12,827 bases of DNA. Origin: Deltaproteobacteria bacterium (GTDB taxonomy: Bacteria > Desulfobacterota > Binatia > UBA9968). Location: NCBI GenBank assembly GCA_016844625.1, contig JAERMN010000156.1:1-12827 (forward strand), written 5' to 3'. Numbering within the stretch: position 1 is the stretch's first letter; every line of letters starts with the position of its first letter. A program made the position numbers and the translations under genes. The notes beneath the pieces are model-generated. The model saw only the letters and a program-made list of their open reading frames with translations. It had not been told where the DNA came from and searched no databases. This document shows positions 1-6,078 of this stretch, in pieces.

Positions 1-476
1 TCGGCGAAGTCGACTTTCATCCCTGCCATCGCCAGCACTTCGAAGCCGGCTTCCTGAAAGTAGCGCGTGAACATATCGTTGATGCTGCCGACGAAATAAG
101 TCACGCCGACGAATTTTTTCACGCCGAGGGCGCGCAGCGCTTCGACTTGGGTCTGCGCCGCAGTGACGATCGGAATCTTGAACTCCGCTTCCCACTCTTT
201 GACGATTTTCTCTTCGCCTTTGAAGCCATGCACCATGAACGGCGGCGCGCCTTCGGGATGGATCAAGTCGACGCCCTCTTTGGCGAGCTCGGCGACTTTC
301 TCGTGCACGGCATTGAGCGCCGCGCTAAACTCCTCTTCGGTGCCGCGCTGGAAGTTCAGATACACCGGCACGACGCCGACACCTTCCGGTAGTAAGCGGA
401 TAAATTCTTCCAACGATCCCGGCCGGTGCGTCGGTTTCACCACACCGACCACGCCGCGCCAACTTGTGAACACCAT
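1..476 (-). CDS. Arylmalonate decarboxylase / Asp-Glu racemase-like protein (3' end outside window)
   Basis: The first 158 residues are present; the gene runs off the left edge. The start is ATG, preceded by a purine-rich ribosome site (GAGAGAGGAG) about 6 bases upstream. The sequence has the Rossmann-like lobe of the Asp/Glu racemase superfamily, which includes maleate isomerase, hydantoin racemase and arylmalonate decarboxylase. It shows an N-terminal VVGVVKPTHRPGS stretch, a GVDLIHPEGAPPF segment at residues 68-80 where the first catalytic Cys of racemases usually lies, and an ALGVKKFVGVTYFVG strand-loop at 116-130. There is no cysteine in the visible 158 residues, so the N-lobe acid/base Cys is absent, as in arylmalonate decarboxylase, where a Gly occupies that site. 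The second active-site Cys would lie in the missing C-terminal half. The gene lies on the same strand as the UbiD-family gene, 323 bp downstream of it. Family assignment is fairly secure; decarboxylase versus isomerase is inference. Confidence 0.72.
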   Translation of the reverse strand, partial: MVFTSWRGVVGVVKPTHRPGSLEEFIRLLPEGVGVVPVYLNFQRGTEEEFSAALNAVHEKVAELAKEGVDLIHPEGAPPFMVHGFKGEEKIVKEWEAEFKIPIVTAAQTQVEALRALGVKKFVGVTYFVGSINDMFTRYFQEAGFEVLAMAGMKVDFA

Positions 477-499
477 ATTGGACTCCTCTCTCTCAAGGA

Positions 500-769
500 A
501 AATCCGAAATCCGAATATCGAAGCTCGAAACAAACGCAGTCAAAGAAACCTCAAACTCGGAAAATCCAAAACGGGGAATCTCAAGCGCATTTGTTTGGAA
601 CATTGCGTTTGGTTTTGGTCATTTGAATCTAAAATTCCCCGCAGCTTGCTGCGGGCACCATCAAATGGGGAATCCAAAGGGGGCGAGCATCCCCTTTGGT
701 CGCCTGCGGGGTTAATACCCCGCAGGCGAAATGCCCCGTTTATTTTATTTGGTTTCGGATTTCGGATTT
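500..769. repeat. Composite repeat unit bounded by 16-bp inverted arms
   Basis: A perfect 16-base inverted repeat (AATCCGAAATCCGAA core at 501-515; complement TTCGGATTTCGGATT at 754-768) bounds about 270 bp of non-coding DNA. The arms are themselves made of tandem ATCCGAA units. Inside lie an AT-rich stretch of degenerate TTTGG/CCAAA words (about 520-630) and then the three-hairpin element at 632-750. No convincing coding sequence is present; open frames across it look accidental. Together with the stretches at 477-499 and 770-799, this accounts for the whole gap between the racemase-like gene and the UbiD gene. Confidence 0.6.
632..750. repeat. Three-hairpin dispersed repeat, copy 1
   Basis: Three consecutive hairpins are visible. 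Hairpin A: CCCGCAGC (638-645), TT, GCTGCGGG (648-655). Hairpin B: CCAAAGGGG (674-682) with CCCCTTTGG (691-699) and loop GCGAGCAT. Hairpin C: a 12-bp stem 701-712 with 717-728 and loop TAAT. A tail with GTTTATTT follows. An alternative outer pairing ATTCCCC (634-640) with GGGGAAT (667-673) is also possible. A second copy lies at 2426-2551 in the same orientation. Hairpin B and its loop are conserved in sequence, whereas the stems of A and C differ in sequence yet still pair. The element sits just downstream of the UbiD gene's stop codon, so it could also act as a transcription terminator or RNA-stability element; that role is inferred. Confidence 0.75.
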
Positions 770-799
770 CGAATTTTTTCTTATTACTCCTCGCCAGAG

Positions 800-2272
800 C
801 TATGCCTTAAAGATCTGCGGGAACTTCGCTTTCAATTGCTGGCGCACGTTCTCCGGCACCTCGACGACTTTGGGGAACTCGCCGCGCAATTTCCGATTAT
901 AAGGCTGGCAAGCGTCGATCAAGATGCGATTGTTAAAATTACCCGGCAAAAACATCGGATCGCGCCCCGATGACCAAGCCTTTTGAACCAGATCGATATC
1001 GGTCATCGGATCGAAGCGCGTGCCCATCGCCCACAGCACTTGATCGATATCCGAGCAGTCGACATCGTCGTCGACGACTACCGTCCACTTGCCGTTGTAG
1101 GCGCCGGCCATGCAGTTCGAGGCGACGTGCAAAACATTGCGCGCGTGGCCGGGATAGCGCTGGCGGATTTGAATCGCGGTGAATCGCGTCGCCGGCGCGC
1201 CTTCGTGGTTCCACACGCCGAGAATTTCGGGCAAGCCGCAGGCTTCCAGCGCGTTCCATATTTCCGCCGCGCCGGCGATGCCCTTGAGCAAACCCGTTTC
1301 GTCGACGGGTTTATGCTGCGGCGCGCAGGTGAGAATCGGATTGTTGCGGTACATGACGGTCTTCACGTTGAGATAGGGCCGCGGCACGACGTCGTCGGAA
1401 TAATAACCCATCCACTCGCCGAACGGCCCTTCGGGCTTGCTCTGGCCTGGAACGGCTTCACCCTCGATGACGATCTCGGCGTCGGCGGGAATCGGAAAAC
1501 CGGTGAACGGCCCTTTGACCACTTCGACCGGTTCGCCGCGGATGCCACCGGCAAAATCATACTCGGAAACTCCGCTCGGCAGCGGACTGGCCGAAAGCAT
1601 GTAGAGCAATGGGTCTTGGCCACAGACGATGGCGAACTTGCAGCTTTGGCCGCGCTCAAAATATTTGTCACGGTGAATCCTGCCGTGCTTGCCTTCGGTG
1701 ATCTGACAGCCGATGGTTTTCTCATCATAAACTTCGCAGCGATAGGCGCCGAAGTTATACCACTCGGCGTCGGGATCTTTGGTGATGCACATATCGGCGG
1801 TGCCGACATATCGGTGGGTGTCGGCTTGATGATGGATCGGCGCCGGCAGCTTAAGCACGTCCACCTTGTCGCCTTCCAATACGTTTTCGAAAATCGGCCC
1901 GGTCTTGACCATCTTCGGCTTGATCAGTTTCATGTCGGTCATGACGTGATGGTAAGCCTTGACGATGTCGGCTTTATGTTCATATTCGAGCGGCAAGCCG
2001 AGTGTGAGAGCGACGCGCTTGATGGTGGAGAATTGGCCGTACAGGGTCCGATAGCCTTTCGGGTATCCGGGAACTTCGTCGAATACGATCGCCGGCGCCT
2101 TGCCCTTACCACCTTCAGTGAGCATCTGCGTGATCGAGCCCATCTCGCGGTCCCAGTGCGCGCCGTTAACTTTGAGCAACTCGCCCATTTTTTCGACCTG
2201 GTCGATCCAGTCGCGTAACCCGCGATACCTCACGGTGCTATGTGAGGTGCCAATACGTTCCGGACGTGCCAT
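800..2272 (-). CDS. UbiD-family prenylated-FMN-dependent decarboxylase
   Basis: A 490-residue protein of the UbiD family, cytosolic enzymes that reversibly decarboxylate aromatic or alpha,beta-unsaturated acids using prenylated FMN made by a UbiX partner (not seen here). The length matches the family. By analogy with Fdc1/UbiD, the metal and cofactor ligands appear intact: N173 in WYNFGAYR, H196 in EGKHGRIH and E237 in SEYDFAGG. The catalytic Arg-Glu-Glu set is R178, E281 and E286 (PEGPFGEWMGYY), with the same five-residue spacings as Fdc1. The ATG was chosen because it follows a near-perfect AAGGAGG five bases upstream and begins MARPERIG; an open frame extends 23 codons further upstream but has no ribosome site. 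A candidate promoter lies at 2313-2341. The gene is bracketed by the two copies of the three-hairpin repeat. The substrate is unknown; ubiquinone biosynthesis is not implied by this context. Confidence 0.93.
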   Translation of the reverse strand: MARPERIGTSHSTVRYRGLRDWIDQVEKMGELLKVNGAHWDREMGSITQMLTEGGKGKAPAIVFDEVPGYPKGYRTLYGQFSTIKRVALTLGLPLEYEHKADIVKAYHHVMTDMKLIKPKMVKTGPIFENVLEGDKVDVLKLPAPIHHQADTHRYVGTADMCITKDPDAEWYNFGAYRCEVYDEKTIGCQITEGKHGRIHRDKYFERGQSCKFAIVCGQDPLLYMLSASPLPSGVSEYDFAGGIRGEPVEVVKGPFTGFPIPADAEIVIEGEAVPGQSKPEGPFGEWMGYYSDDVVPRPYLNVKTVMYRNNPILTCAPQHKPVDETGLLKGIAGAAEIWNALEACGLPEILGVWNHEGAPATRFTAIQIRQRYPGHARNVLHVASNCMAGAYNGKWTVVVDDDVDCSDIDQVLWAMGTRFDPMTDIDLVQKAWSSGRDPMFLPGNFNNRILIDACQPYNRKLRGEFPKVVEVPENVRQQLKAKFPQIFKA

Positions 2273-2312
2273 GAAATCCTCCTTGGAGAAAAGCCGTTTG
2301 TGGGGTTTTTCC

Positions 2313-2341
2313 ACCTTACGTTTGAGCCCAACTATTGTCAA
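2313..2341 (-). promoter_or_regulatory. Candidate sigma-70-type promoter for the UbiD gene
   Basis: On the minus strand, a consensus TTGACA (2341-2336) is followed after 17 bases by TAAGGT (2318-2313), a weak -10 match (3 of 6). It would give a leader of about 35 bases before the UbiD ATG at 2272. The -35 match and spacing are good; the weak -10 keeps this tentative. Confidence 0.4.
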
Positions 2342-2425
2342 GAAAGTCGGGGTTTTAGACCTTGTTTACGAAAGTCGAGAGTGCTATGAACGCGCATCGT
2401 AGCCAACCCAGAAAGACGAACTTGT

Positions 2426-2551
2426 TATGGACCACGCTGCTTGCAGCGTGGAACGATTAAATGGGGTTGCCAAAGGGGGCGAGCATCCCCTTTGCGATAT
2501 TTTAATTGCCGGCGGGGTAAAATCCCCGGCCGCGAAGTGGCTTTGTTTATT
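2426..2551. repeat. Three-hairpin dispersed repeat, copy 2
   Basis: Same architecture and orientation as the copy at 632-750. Hairpin A' is CCACGCTGC (2432-2440), TT, GCAGCGTGG (2443-2451). Hairpin B' is CAAAGGGG (2471-2478) with CCCCTTTG (2487-2494) and the same GCGAGCAT loop. Hairpin C' pairs CGGCGGGG (2510-2517) with CCCCG.GCCG (2524-2532), with one bulged G and an AT-rich loop. A GCGAAGTGG...GTTTATTT tail follows, also similar to copy 1. The A stem shares only its central GC-TT-GC core with copy 1, yet is a perfect 9-bp stem. This copy ends 28 bases before the ATG of the hypothetical gene at 2580, so it could form part of that gene's leader. The rest of the 2273-2579 gap holds the UbiD promoter candidate and nothing else recognised. 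Confidence 0.75.
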
Positions 2552-2579
2552 TGACCCGTTCGTTCACGTGAGGTTCTTC

Positions 2580-3068
2580 ATGGCGGAAAAGAAATCTTAC
2601 GATCACCAACTGCGAACCATCGGCCAGTCACTCGAAGCCCAGCGCATTCGCATTTTCAAGTTGCAGCTACGCGGCGAGCGCTTCGTCGTCACGGGTGAAC
2701 CGGATGAAGAACCCTCATTGCTCGCCAAGCTGCGCAATTGGCAGAAACGCAACCGCAGTGAGGGAATGAACAGCTCACTCACGTTCACGTCGCAGGACAT
2801 CGAGCAACTCGACCGCCAGGGACGGGTGCAACGGTCAAAGACCAATCAACTGCCGGACGCGCACAGCCTGGCGAATGCTTTACGCACCGTCGGTGCTCAT
2901 CTGAAGTCAAGAGACGCGCAATTGATCGAGCTGCACAAGCAAGAGTTGAGCATCACGATCCTGGCCCGCAATCACGCCGGCCATCCGGAATTCGAAGAGT
3001 GCACCATTGCATCGCTCTACGACCTGTTTCTGAGGGAGCATGACAAAAGAGGAAAGCAAATTCGCTAA
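2580..3068 (+). CDS. Conserved-looking hypothetical protein, 162 aa
   Basis: I do not recognise this protein. It starts MAEKKSYDHQL; the ATG was chosen because GAGG (2570-2573) lies 6 bases upstream. The open frame continues 51 codons further upstream, but only through the structured repeat, which is unlikely to be coding. The product is hydrophilic, charged and without signal peptide or membrane segment, so probably cytosolic. The middle (about 40-90) is rich in K, R, E and Q (LLAKLRNWQKRNRSEG, then DIEQLDRQGRVQRSK). The second half has an AHSLANALRTVGAHLKSRDAQLIEL stretch that looks helical, and the end ELSITILARNHAGHPEFEE...LYDLFLREHDKR could be a small beta-alpha unit. It is flanked by unrelated minus-strand genes and converges on the methyltransferase gene, 59 bp away; no clear terminator was seen in that gap. 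Possibly a regulatory or nucleic-acid-associated small protein, but that is a guess from composition. Confidence 0.7.
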   Translation: MAEKKSYDHQLRTIGQSLEAQRIRIFKLQLRGERFVVTGEPDEEPSLLAKLRNWQKRNRSEGMNSSLTFTSQDIEQLDRQGRVQRSKTNQLPDAHSLANALRTVGAHLKSRDAQLIELHKQELSITILARNHAGHPEFEECTIASLYDLFLREHDKRGKQIR

Positions 3069-3127
3069 AGGGCAAGGCGTCAGCCGTAAGAGGTTGAGAG
3101 GACTCCTCGCTTCTCGCCTTTCACGCC

Positions 3128-3766
3128 TCACGACAGCTTGCGCACCAGCATGATGCCATCGCGCATCGGCAAGAGGACATTTTCTACGCGAGGGTCGTTG
3201 CGGATGCGCTTGTTGAGGGCATCGACGGCGACCGTGCGCGGATCGGCTGGGTCTAAAACTTTGCCGCCGAGCAGCATATTATCGAGAATGATCAGCCCTC
3301 TCGGTCTGGCCAGCTCGATGCACTGCTCGTAATAGGCGCCGTAGTTTTCCTTGTCGGCATCGATGAAACAGATATCGAACGGACCCCAAACATTTTTCAA
3401 GGATTCCAACGCTGGGCCGATTTTGATTTCAATCTTGTGGCCATGGGCGCTCTCGGCGAAGTAGCGTTTGGCGATCTCGGCTGTCTCCGGGTTGATATCG
3501 CAAGTAACGACCCGCCCATCCTTAGGCAACGCTTCGGCCCAAGCGAGCGTGCTATAGCCGGTGTACATGCCGATCTCGAGAATGCGCCGCGCTCCGGTCA
3601 TGGCCGCGAGCATTTTCAAGAACTGCCCCTCCAGCGCGCCAACCATCATCTTGTGGCTGTGCATCTTCGAATAGGTTTCCACCCATAACTTATCGTGCAA
3701 CGCGGAGAGCGGTTTACTGCACCGCTCCGCGTAATCTTCAATCCCGATGGGCCGTACGTCGAGCAT
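3128..3766 (-). CDS. Class I SAM-dependent O-methyltransferase (caffeoyl-CoA/catechol OMT-like)
   Basis: A 212-residue cytosolic methyltransferase of the cation-dependent O-methyltransferase family, which transfers methyl from S-adenosylmethionine to catechol-type hydroxyls. Motif I is ILEIGMYTGYSTL (62-74). The acidic residue that binds the SAM ribose lies in VVTCDINPE (D90). The probable metal ligands are D136 (FIDADKENY) and D162-N163 (IILDNML). The length is typical. ATG start with GAGGA about 8 bases upstream. It lies 43 bp downstream of the short-chain dehydrogenase gene on the same strand, so the two are probably co-transcribed from the divergent promoter region at 4585-4613. The exact substrate is not visible; a catechol or hydroxylated aromatic would fit the family. 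Confidence 0.9.
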   Translation of the reverse strand: MLDVRPIGIEDYAERCSKPLSALHDKLWVETYSKMHSHKMMVGALEGQFLKMLAAMTGARRILEIGMYTGYSTLAWAEALPKDGRVVTCDINPETAEIAKRYFAESAHGHKIEIKIGPALESLKNVWGPFDICFIDADKENYGAYYEQCIELARPRGLIILDNMLLGGKVLDPADPRTVAVDALNKRIRNDPRVENVLLPMRDGIMLVRKLS

Positions 3767-3809
3767 GATTCAGTCAGTCCTCATTGATTTAATCGTGATT
3801 ATTCACTTG

Positions 3810-4559
3810 TCATGATCCCGTGAGTCTCATGCCGCCGTCCACCGGCAAAATCGCGGCCGTCACCATCGAAGCTTCATCCGATGCCAAATAAACTGCCGCG
3901 TAGGCGATGTCTTGCGGCTCGCCGATGCGGCCGAGCGGCACTCGGGTCTTGTAGCGGGCCAGCTTCTCCGGCGTCGACGTGTCGACCATGGGCGTGCGCG
4001 TCGGTCCAGGACAAATACAGTTCACGCGAATCTTGTCCTTGGCGTGATCCATTGCCATCGCTTCGGTGAGCGTGACCAGGCCGCCTTTAGAAGCGCAGTA
4101 GGCGGCTCGCCCGCCTTGACCGAGCATGCCCGAGCGCGCCGCAATGTGCAGGATCACGCCGCCGCCGCGCTTTTTCATTTCCGGGATCGCCAAGCGCGAG
4201 ACGATAAATGCGCCCTTTAAATTGATGTCGAGGGTGCGGTCCCAGTCCGCTTCGCTGATGTCGGTGATGCTGCCGTTGGTGCGCACGCCGCCGCTGTTGA
4301 CAACGATGTCGATACCGCCTAATTGCCGCACGGTTTCGTCGATCACATTTTTCATTTGCCCTGAGTTTGACACGTCGCCGGGCCAGAAAAGCGCTCGACC
4401 ACCAAGCTTCTCGACGAGCGTCACAGTTTCGCGCCCTTTTGATTCCGTCGGCGAAGTGCCCGCCACCGCCGCGCCTTCTTTCGCGAACATCACCGCAATT
4501 GCCTGACCCAAACCTGAACCGAAACCAGTGATGAATGCAACCTTGCCCGTGAGTTTCAT
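3810..4559 (-). CDS. Short-chain dehydrogenase/reductase (FabG-like)
   Basis: A 249-residue classical SDR oxidoreductase acting on a hydroxyl/keto substrate with NAD(P). The cofactor motif TGFGSGLG is at 11-18, the adenine-ring GDVS at 61-64, N113 in DINLKG, and the catalytic Tyr-Lys pair Y154/K158 in AAYCASKGG. The C-terminus ends VDGGMRLTGS, as in the FabG/glucose-dehydrogenase group. Two oddities: the usual NNAG reads NSGG (88-91), and the position 13 residues before the catalytic Tyr, normally the catalytic Ser (S138 in E. coli FabG), is Ala141, with a Ser two residues later (S143). The ATG was chosen because CGGAGGT lies 7 bases upstream; the frame is open for 29 more codons upstream but crosses the promoter. 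It is the first gene of a likely two-gene unit with the O-methyltransferase. The substrate is unknown. Confidence 0.92.
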   Translation of the reverse strand: MKLTGKVAFITGFGSGLGQAIAVMFAKEGAAVAGTSPTESKGRETVTLVEKLGGRALFWPGDVSNSGQMKNVIDETVRQLGGIDIVVNSGGVRTNGSITDISEADWDRTLDINLKGAFIVSRLAIPEMKKRGGGVILHIAARSGMLGQGGRAAYCASKGGLVTLTEAMAMDHAKDKIRVNCICPGPTRTPMVDTSTPEKLARYKTRVPLGRIGEPQDIAYAAVYLASDEASMVTAAILPVDGGMRLTGS

Positions 4560-4584
4560 GGCAACAACCTCCGTGAGTGGACAA

Positions 4585-4613
4585 GATATACAATTGCCGC
4601 GCGATTGACTCAA
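4585..4613 (-). promoter_or_regulatory. Leftward promoter for the SDR-methyltransferase pair
   Basis: On the minus strand, TTGAGT (4613-4608) is followed after exactly 17 bases by TATATC (4590-4585), 26 bases upstream of the SDR ATG. Its -35 box overlaps the -35 of the opposite promoter within the palindrome TTGACTCAA (4605-4613). Confidence 0.5.
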
Positions 4614-4633
4614 CGGTAAGCCATTGTTATTTT
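4605..4633 (+). promoter_or_regulatory. Rightward promoter for the CobW-family gene
   Basis: TTGACT (4605-4610) is followed after 17 bases by TATTTT (4628-4633), giving a predicted start near 4640 and a leader of about 20 bases before the ATG at 4660. The -35 box is shared, in palindrome form, with the leftward promoter. No zinc-uptake-regulator box could be recognised. Confidence 0.5.
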
Positions 4634-4659
4634 TTAGCGAAACCACGAGGACTTTAGTG

Positions 4660-6078
4660 ATGCCAGAGATTTACGATCAAAGAGTTCCGGTAACCATTCT
4701 GACAGGGTTTTTGGGCGCCGGCAAAACTACCTTATTGAATCGCATCCTGACCGCCGACCACGGCCGGCGCGTTGCCGTCATCGTCAACGAGTTCGGCGCA
4801 GTCGGCATCGACCACCACCTGTTGATCTCATCAGACCAGGAAGTCGTCGAGATGAGCAACGGCTGCATCTGCTGCAGCGTGCGCGGCGACTTGTTGCGTA
4901 GTCTTTTTCAGCTGCTCGATCACCGCGAAAAATTCGACACCCTGATGATCGAAACCACCGGCCTCGCCGATCCGGCGCCGGTGGTGCAGAGTTTTTTTAT
5001 CGACGATCGGATTAAAAGCGCGTACGCGCTCAACGGCGTCGTCACGGTGGTCGACGCTAAGCATATCTTCCAACAGTTGAGCAATTCGCCCGAAGCCAAA
5101 GAACAGATCGCTTTCGCCGACATGGTGCTGCTCAACAAGATCGACCTGATCAATCCCGAAGATCTACCCGAATTGGAATTCAAACTGCGCAACTTGAACG
5201 GCGCGGCGCGCATCTGCCAGACCAGAAATTCCGATATCGACATTGGCATGGTGCTCGACCTGCGCGGCCTCGACTTGGAGATCAAAGCGGCCAAGCACGA
5301 TCATCGCCATGCCCACACCGAAGATATCGAAACCGTCGCCATCGAAACCGCCGGCGATCTCGACGGCGTCAAGATCAGCCAGTGGTTTCGCGAGCTGATC
5401 GGCGAATTCGGCGAACGCATCATGCGCATGAAAGGAATCTTAAACCTGCGCAAAGACCCCGATCAGTTCGTCTTCCAAGGCGTCCATTTACTATTCGAAG
5501 GCCGACCCGGTCGCGCTTGGGCCGTAGCAGAAGACAGGCTCAATCGCTTGGTCTTTATCGGCAGAAACCTGGACCGAGAAAAAATCACCCAGGGTTTCAT
5601 GAACTGCATCACGACGGAAAACGGCCGAGCCTCATCGGCGGAGGACGTCGATCCCTACGGCAAGAAACAAGACGTATCGAAATTTACCCTGGACCAAATC
5701 CGCTACTGGGTACAAACGATCCTGGAGTTCCCGCCCGACGCGCCCATCGTTGTCAAAGAAGTCCCCTGCGTCAAAGCCGGCTGTCCTCCGGTAGAAACCG
5801 CACTGATGGTATTTCTCAAGAACGAGCCGCCGCGGACCTTTAAGATTCTCGCGCGCCTTCGATCACGTCTACAACTTGATCGAGAATCCGCTGCCGTGCT
5901 GCTGAAGTGGGTTGTGGTTTGCGTTTCGCGTTCGGTAGCGATTGCCGCGTTGTTCAAAGTTCGCGACCTTGAATATTGTTCTGTCCCTAGACGCATCCTC
6001 TTCCACAGGAGCGCGGGCTTTCTAGCCCGCCCCGAAAAACGCGGACAGGAATGTCTGCGCTCCGTTGCCGCAGCTTGA
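4660..6078 (+). CDS. CobW/COG0523-family GTPase with C-terminal extension; probable 3' frameshift
   Basis: A G3E-family GTPase of the COG0523 group, cytosolic GTP-driven metal-delivery or insertase-type proteins. Motifs: Walker A GFLGAGKTT (16-24), the CICC metal-binding motif (69-72), ETTG (98-101), the NKID guanine motif (159-162) and a His-rich loop HDHRHAH (213-219). A CobW C-terminal domain runs to about residue 316. An extra segment of about 80-100 residues follows, with a PCVKAGCPPVET motif (369-380); it may be a fused accessory domain that I cannot name. After residue ~399 the frame appears broken. The frame offset by one base reads AFDHVYNLIENPLPCC and stops at 5905, with strongly GC-rich third positions. 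The existing frame reads through low-GC3 sequence and the 60-bp repeat to 6078. The native product was therefore probably about 415 aa. The start is the ATG with GAGG 9 bases upstream; a TTG 12 codons earlier overlaps the promoter. Confidence 0.88.
   Translation: MPEIYDQRVPVTILTGFLGAGKTTLLNRILTADHGRRVAVIVNEFGAVGIDHHLLISSDQEVVEMSNGCICCSVRGDLLRSLFQLLDHREKFDTLMIETTGLADPAPVVQSFFIDDRIKSAYALNGVVTVVDAKHIFQQLSNSPEAKEQIAFADMVLLNKIDLINPEDLPELEFKLRNLNGAARICQTRNSDIDIGMVLDLRGLDLEIKAAKHDHRHAHTEDIETVAIETAGDLDGVKISQWFRELIGEFGERIMRMKGILNLRKDPDQFVFQGVHLLFEGRPGRAWAVAEDRLNRLVFIGRNLDREKITQGFMNCITTENGRASSAEDVDPYGKKQDVSKFTLDQIRYWVQTILEFPPDAPIVVKEVPCVKAGCPPVETALMVFLKNEPPRTFKILARLRSRLQLDRESAAVLLKWVVVCVSRSVAIAALFKVRDLEYCSVPRRILFHRSAGFLARPEKRGQECLRSVAAA
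5848..5905 (+). other. Frameshift site and out-of-frame native C-terminus of the CobW-family gene
   Basis: Around the GCGCGCC run at 5851-5857 coding character moves by one base. From 5855 the +1 frame reads AFDHVYNLIENPLPCC and then TGA at 5903-5905. Fourteen of its 16 codons end in G or C, whereas the frame still open there begins with a run of A/T-ending codons. One extra base in the GC run, real or from assembly, explains both facts. The rest of the gap to 6147 holds the 60-bp repeat (6004-6063) and the cupin promoter; 5906-6003 shows nothing recognisable. Confidence 0.65.
6004..6063. repeat. 60-bp two-hairpin (three-way junction) dispersed repeat, copy 1
   Basis: Begins CACAGGAGC and ends GCGCTCC. 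An outer stem GGAGC (6008-6012) pairs with GCTCC (6059-6063). It encloses hairpin GCGGGCT/AGCCCGC (6013-6019 with 6024-6030) and hairpin GCGGACA/TGTCTGC (6041-6047 with 6052-6058), separated by a CCCCGAAAAAC linker. The copy at 11170-11229 is in the same orientation and matches 58 of 60 bases. The two copies bracket the cupin-transporter operon. This one overlaps the read-through 3' end of the CobW-family frame but lies about 100 bp past that gene's likely native stop. It could serve as an end-of-transcript structure. Confidence 0.8.

Noticed and set aside
632..750. CRISPR array or integron attachment sites
   Set aside because: There are hairpins, but no regular repeat-spacer pattern and no cas or integrase genes; only two distant copies are present.
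163..810. A 215-codon plus-strand frame across the racemase-like gene and the repeat region
   Set aside because: It crosses a real minus-strand gene and then hairpin repeats; the product is low-complexity and Ser/Thr/Arg-rich with no ribosome site.
983..2218. A 411-codon open frame on the plus strand opposite the UbiD gene
   Set aside because: It is a complement-strand shadow of a gene with all UbiD active-site residues and an excellent ribosome site; the translated shadow has no recognisable motif.
2427..2579. N-terminal extension of the 162-aa hypothetical protein
   Set aside because: The extension is translated entirely from the three-hairpin repeat; a good ribosome site precedes the ATG at 2580.
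3098..3108. GAGGACTCCTC palindrome between convergent genes as a terminator
   Set aside because: It is an 11-base palindrome without a loop or T-tract, so it cannot form a normal intrinsic terminator.
4624..4659. Upstream TTG start for the CobW-family protein
   Set aside because: It lies within the predicted promoter and lacks a ribosome site, whereas the ATG at 4660 has GAGG 9 bases upstream.
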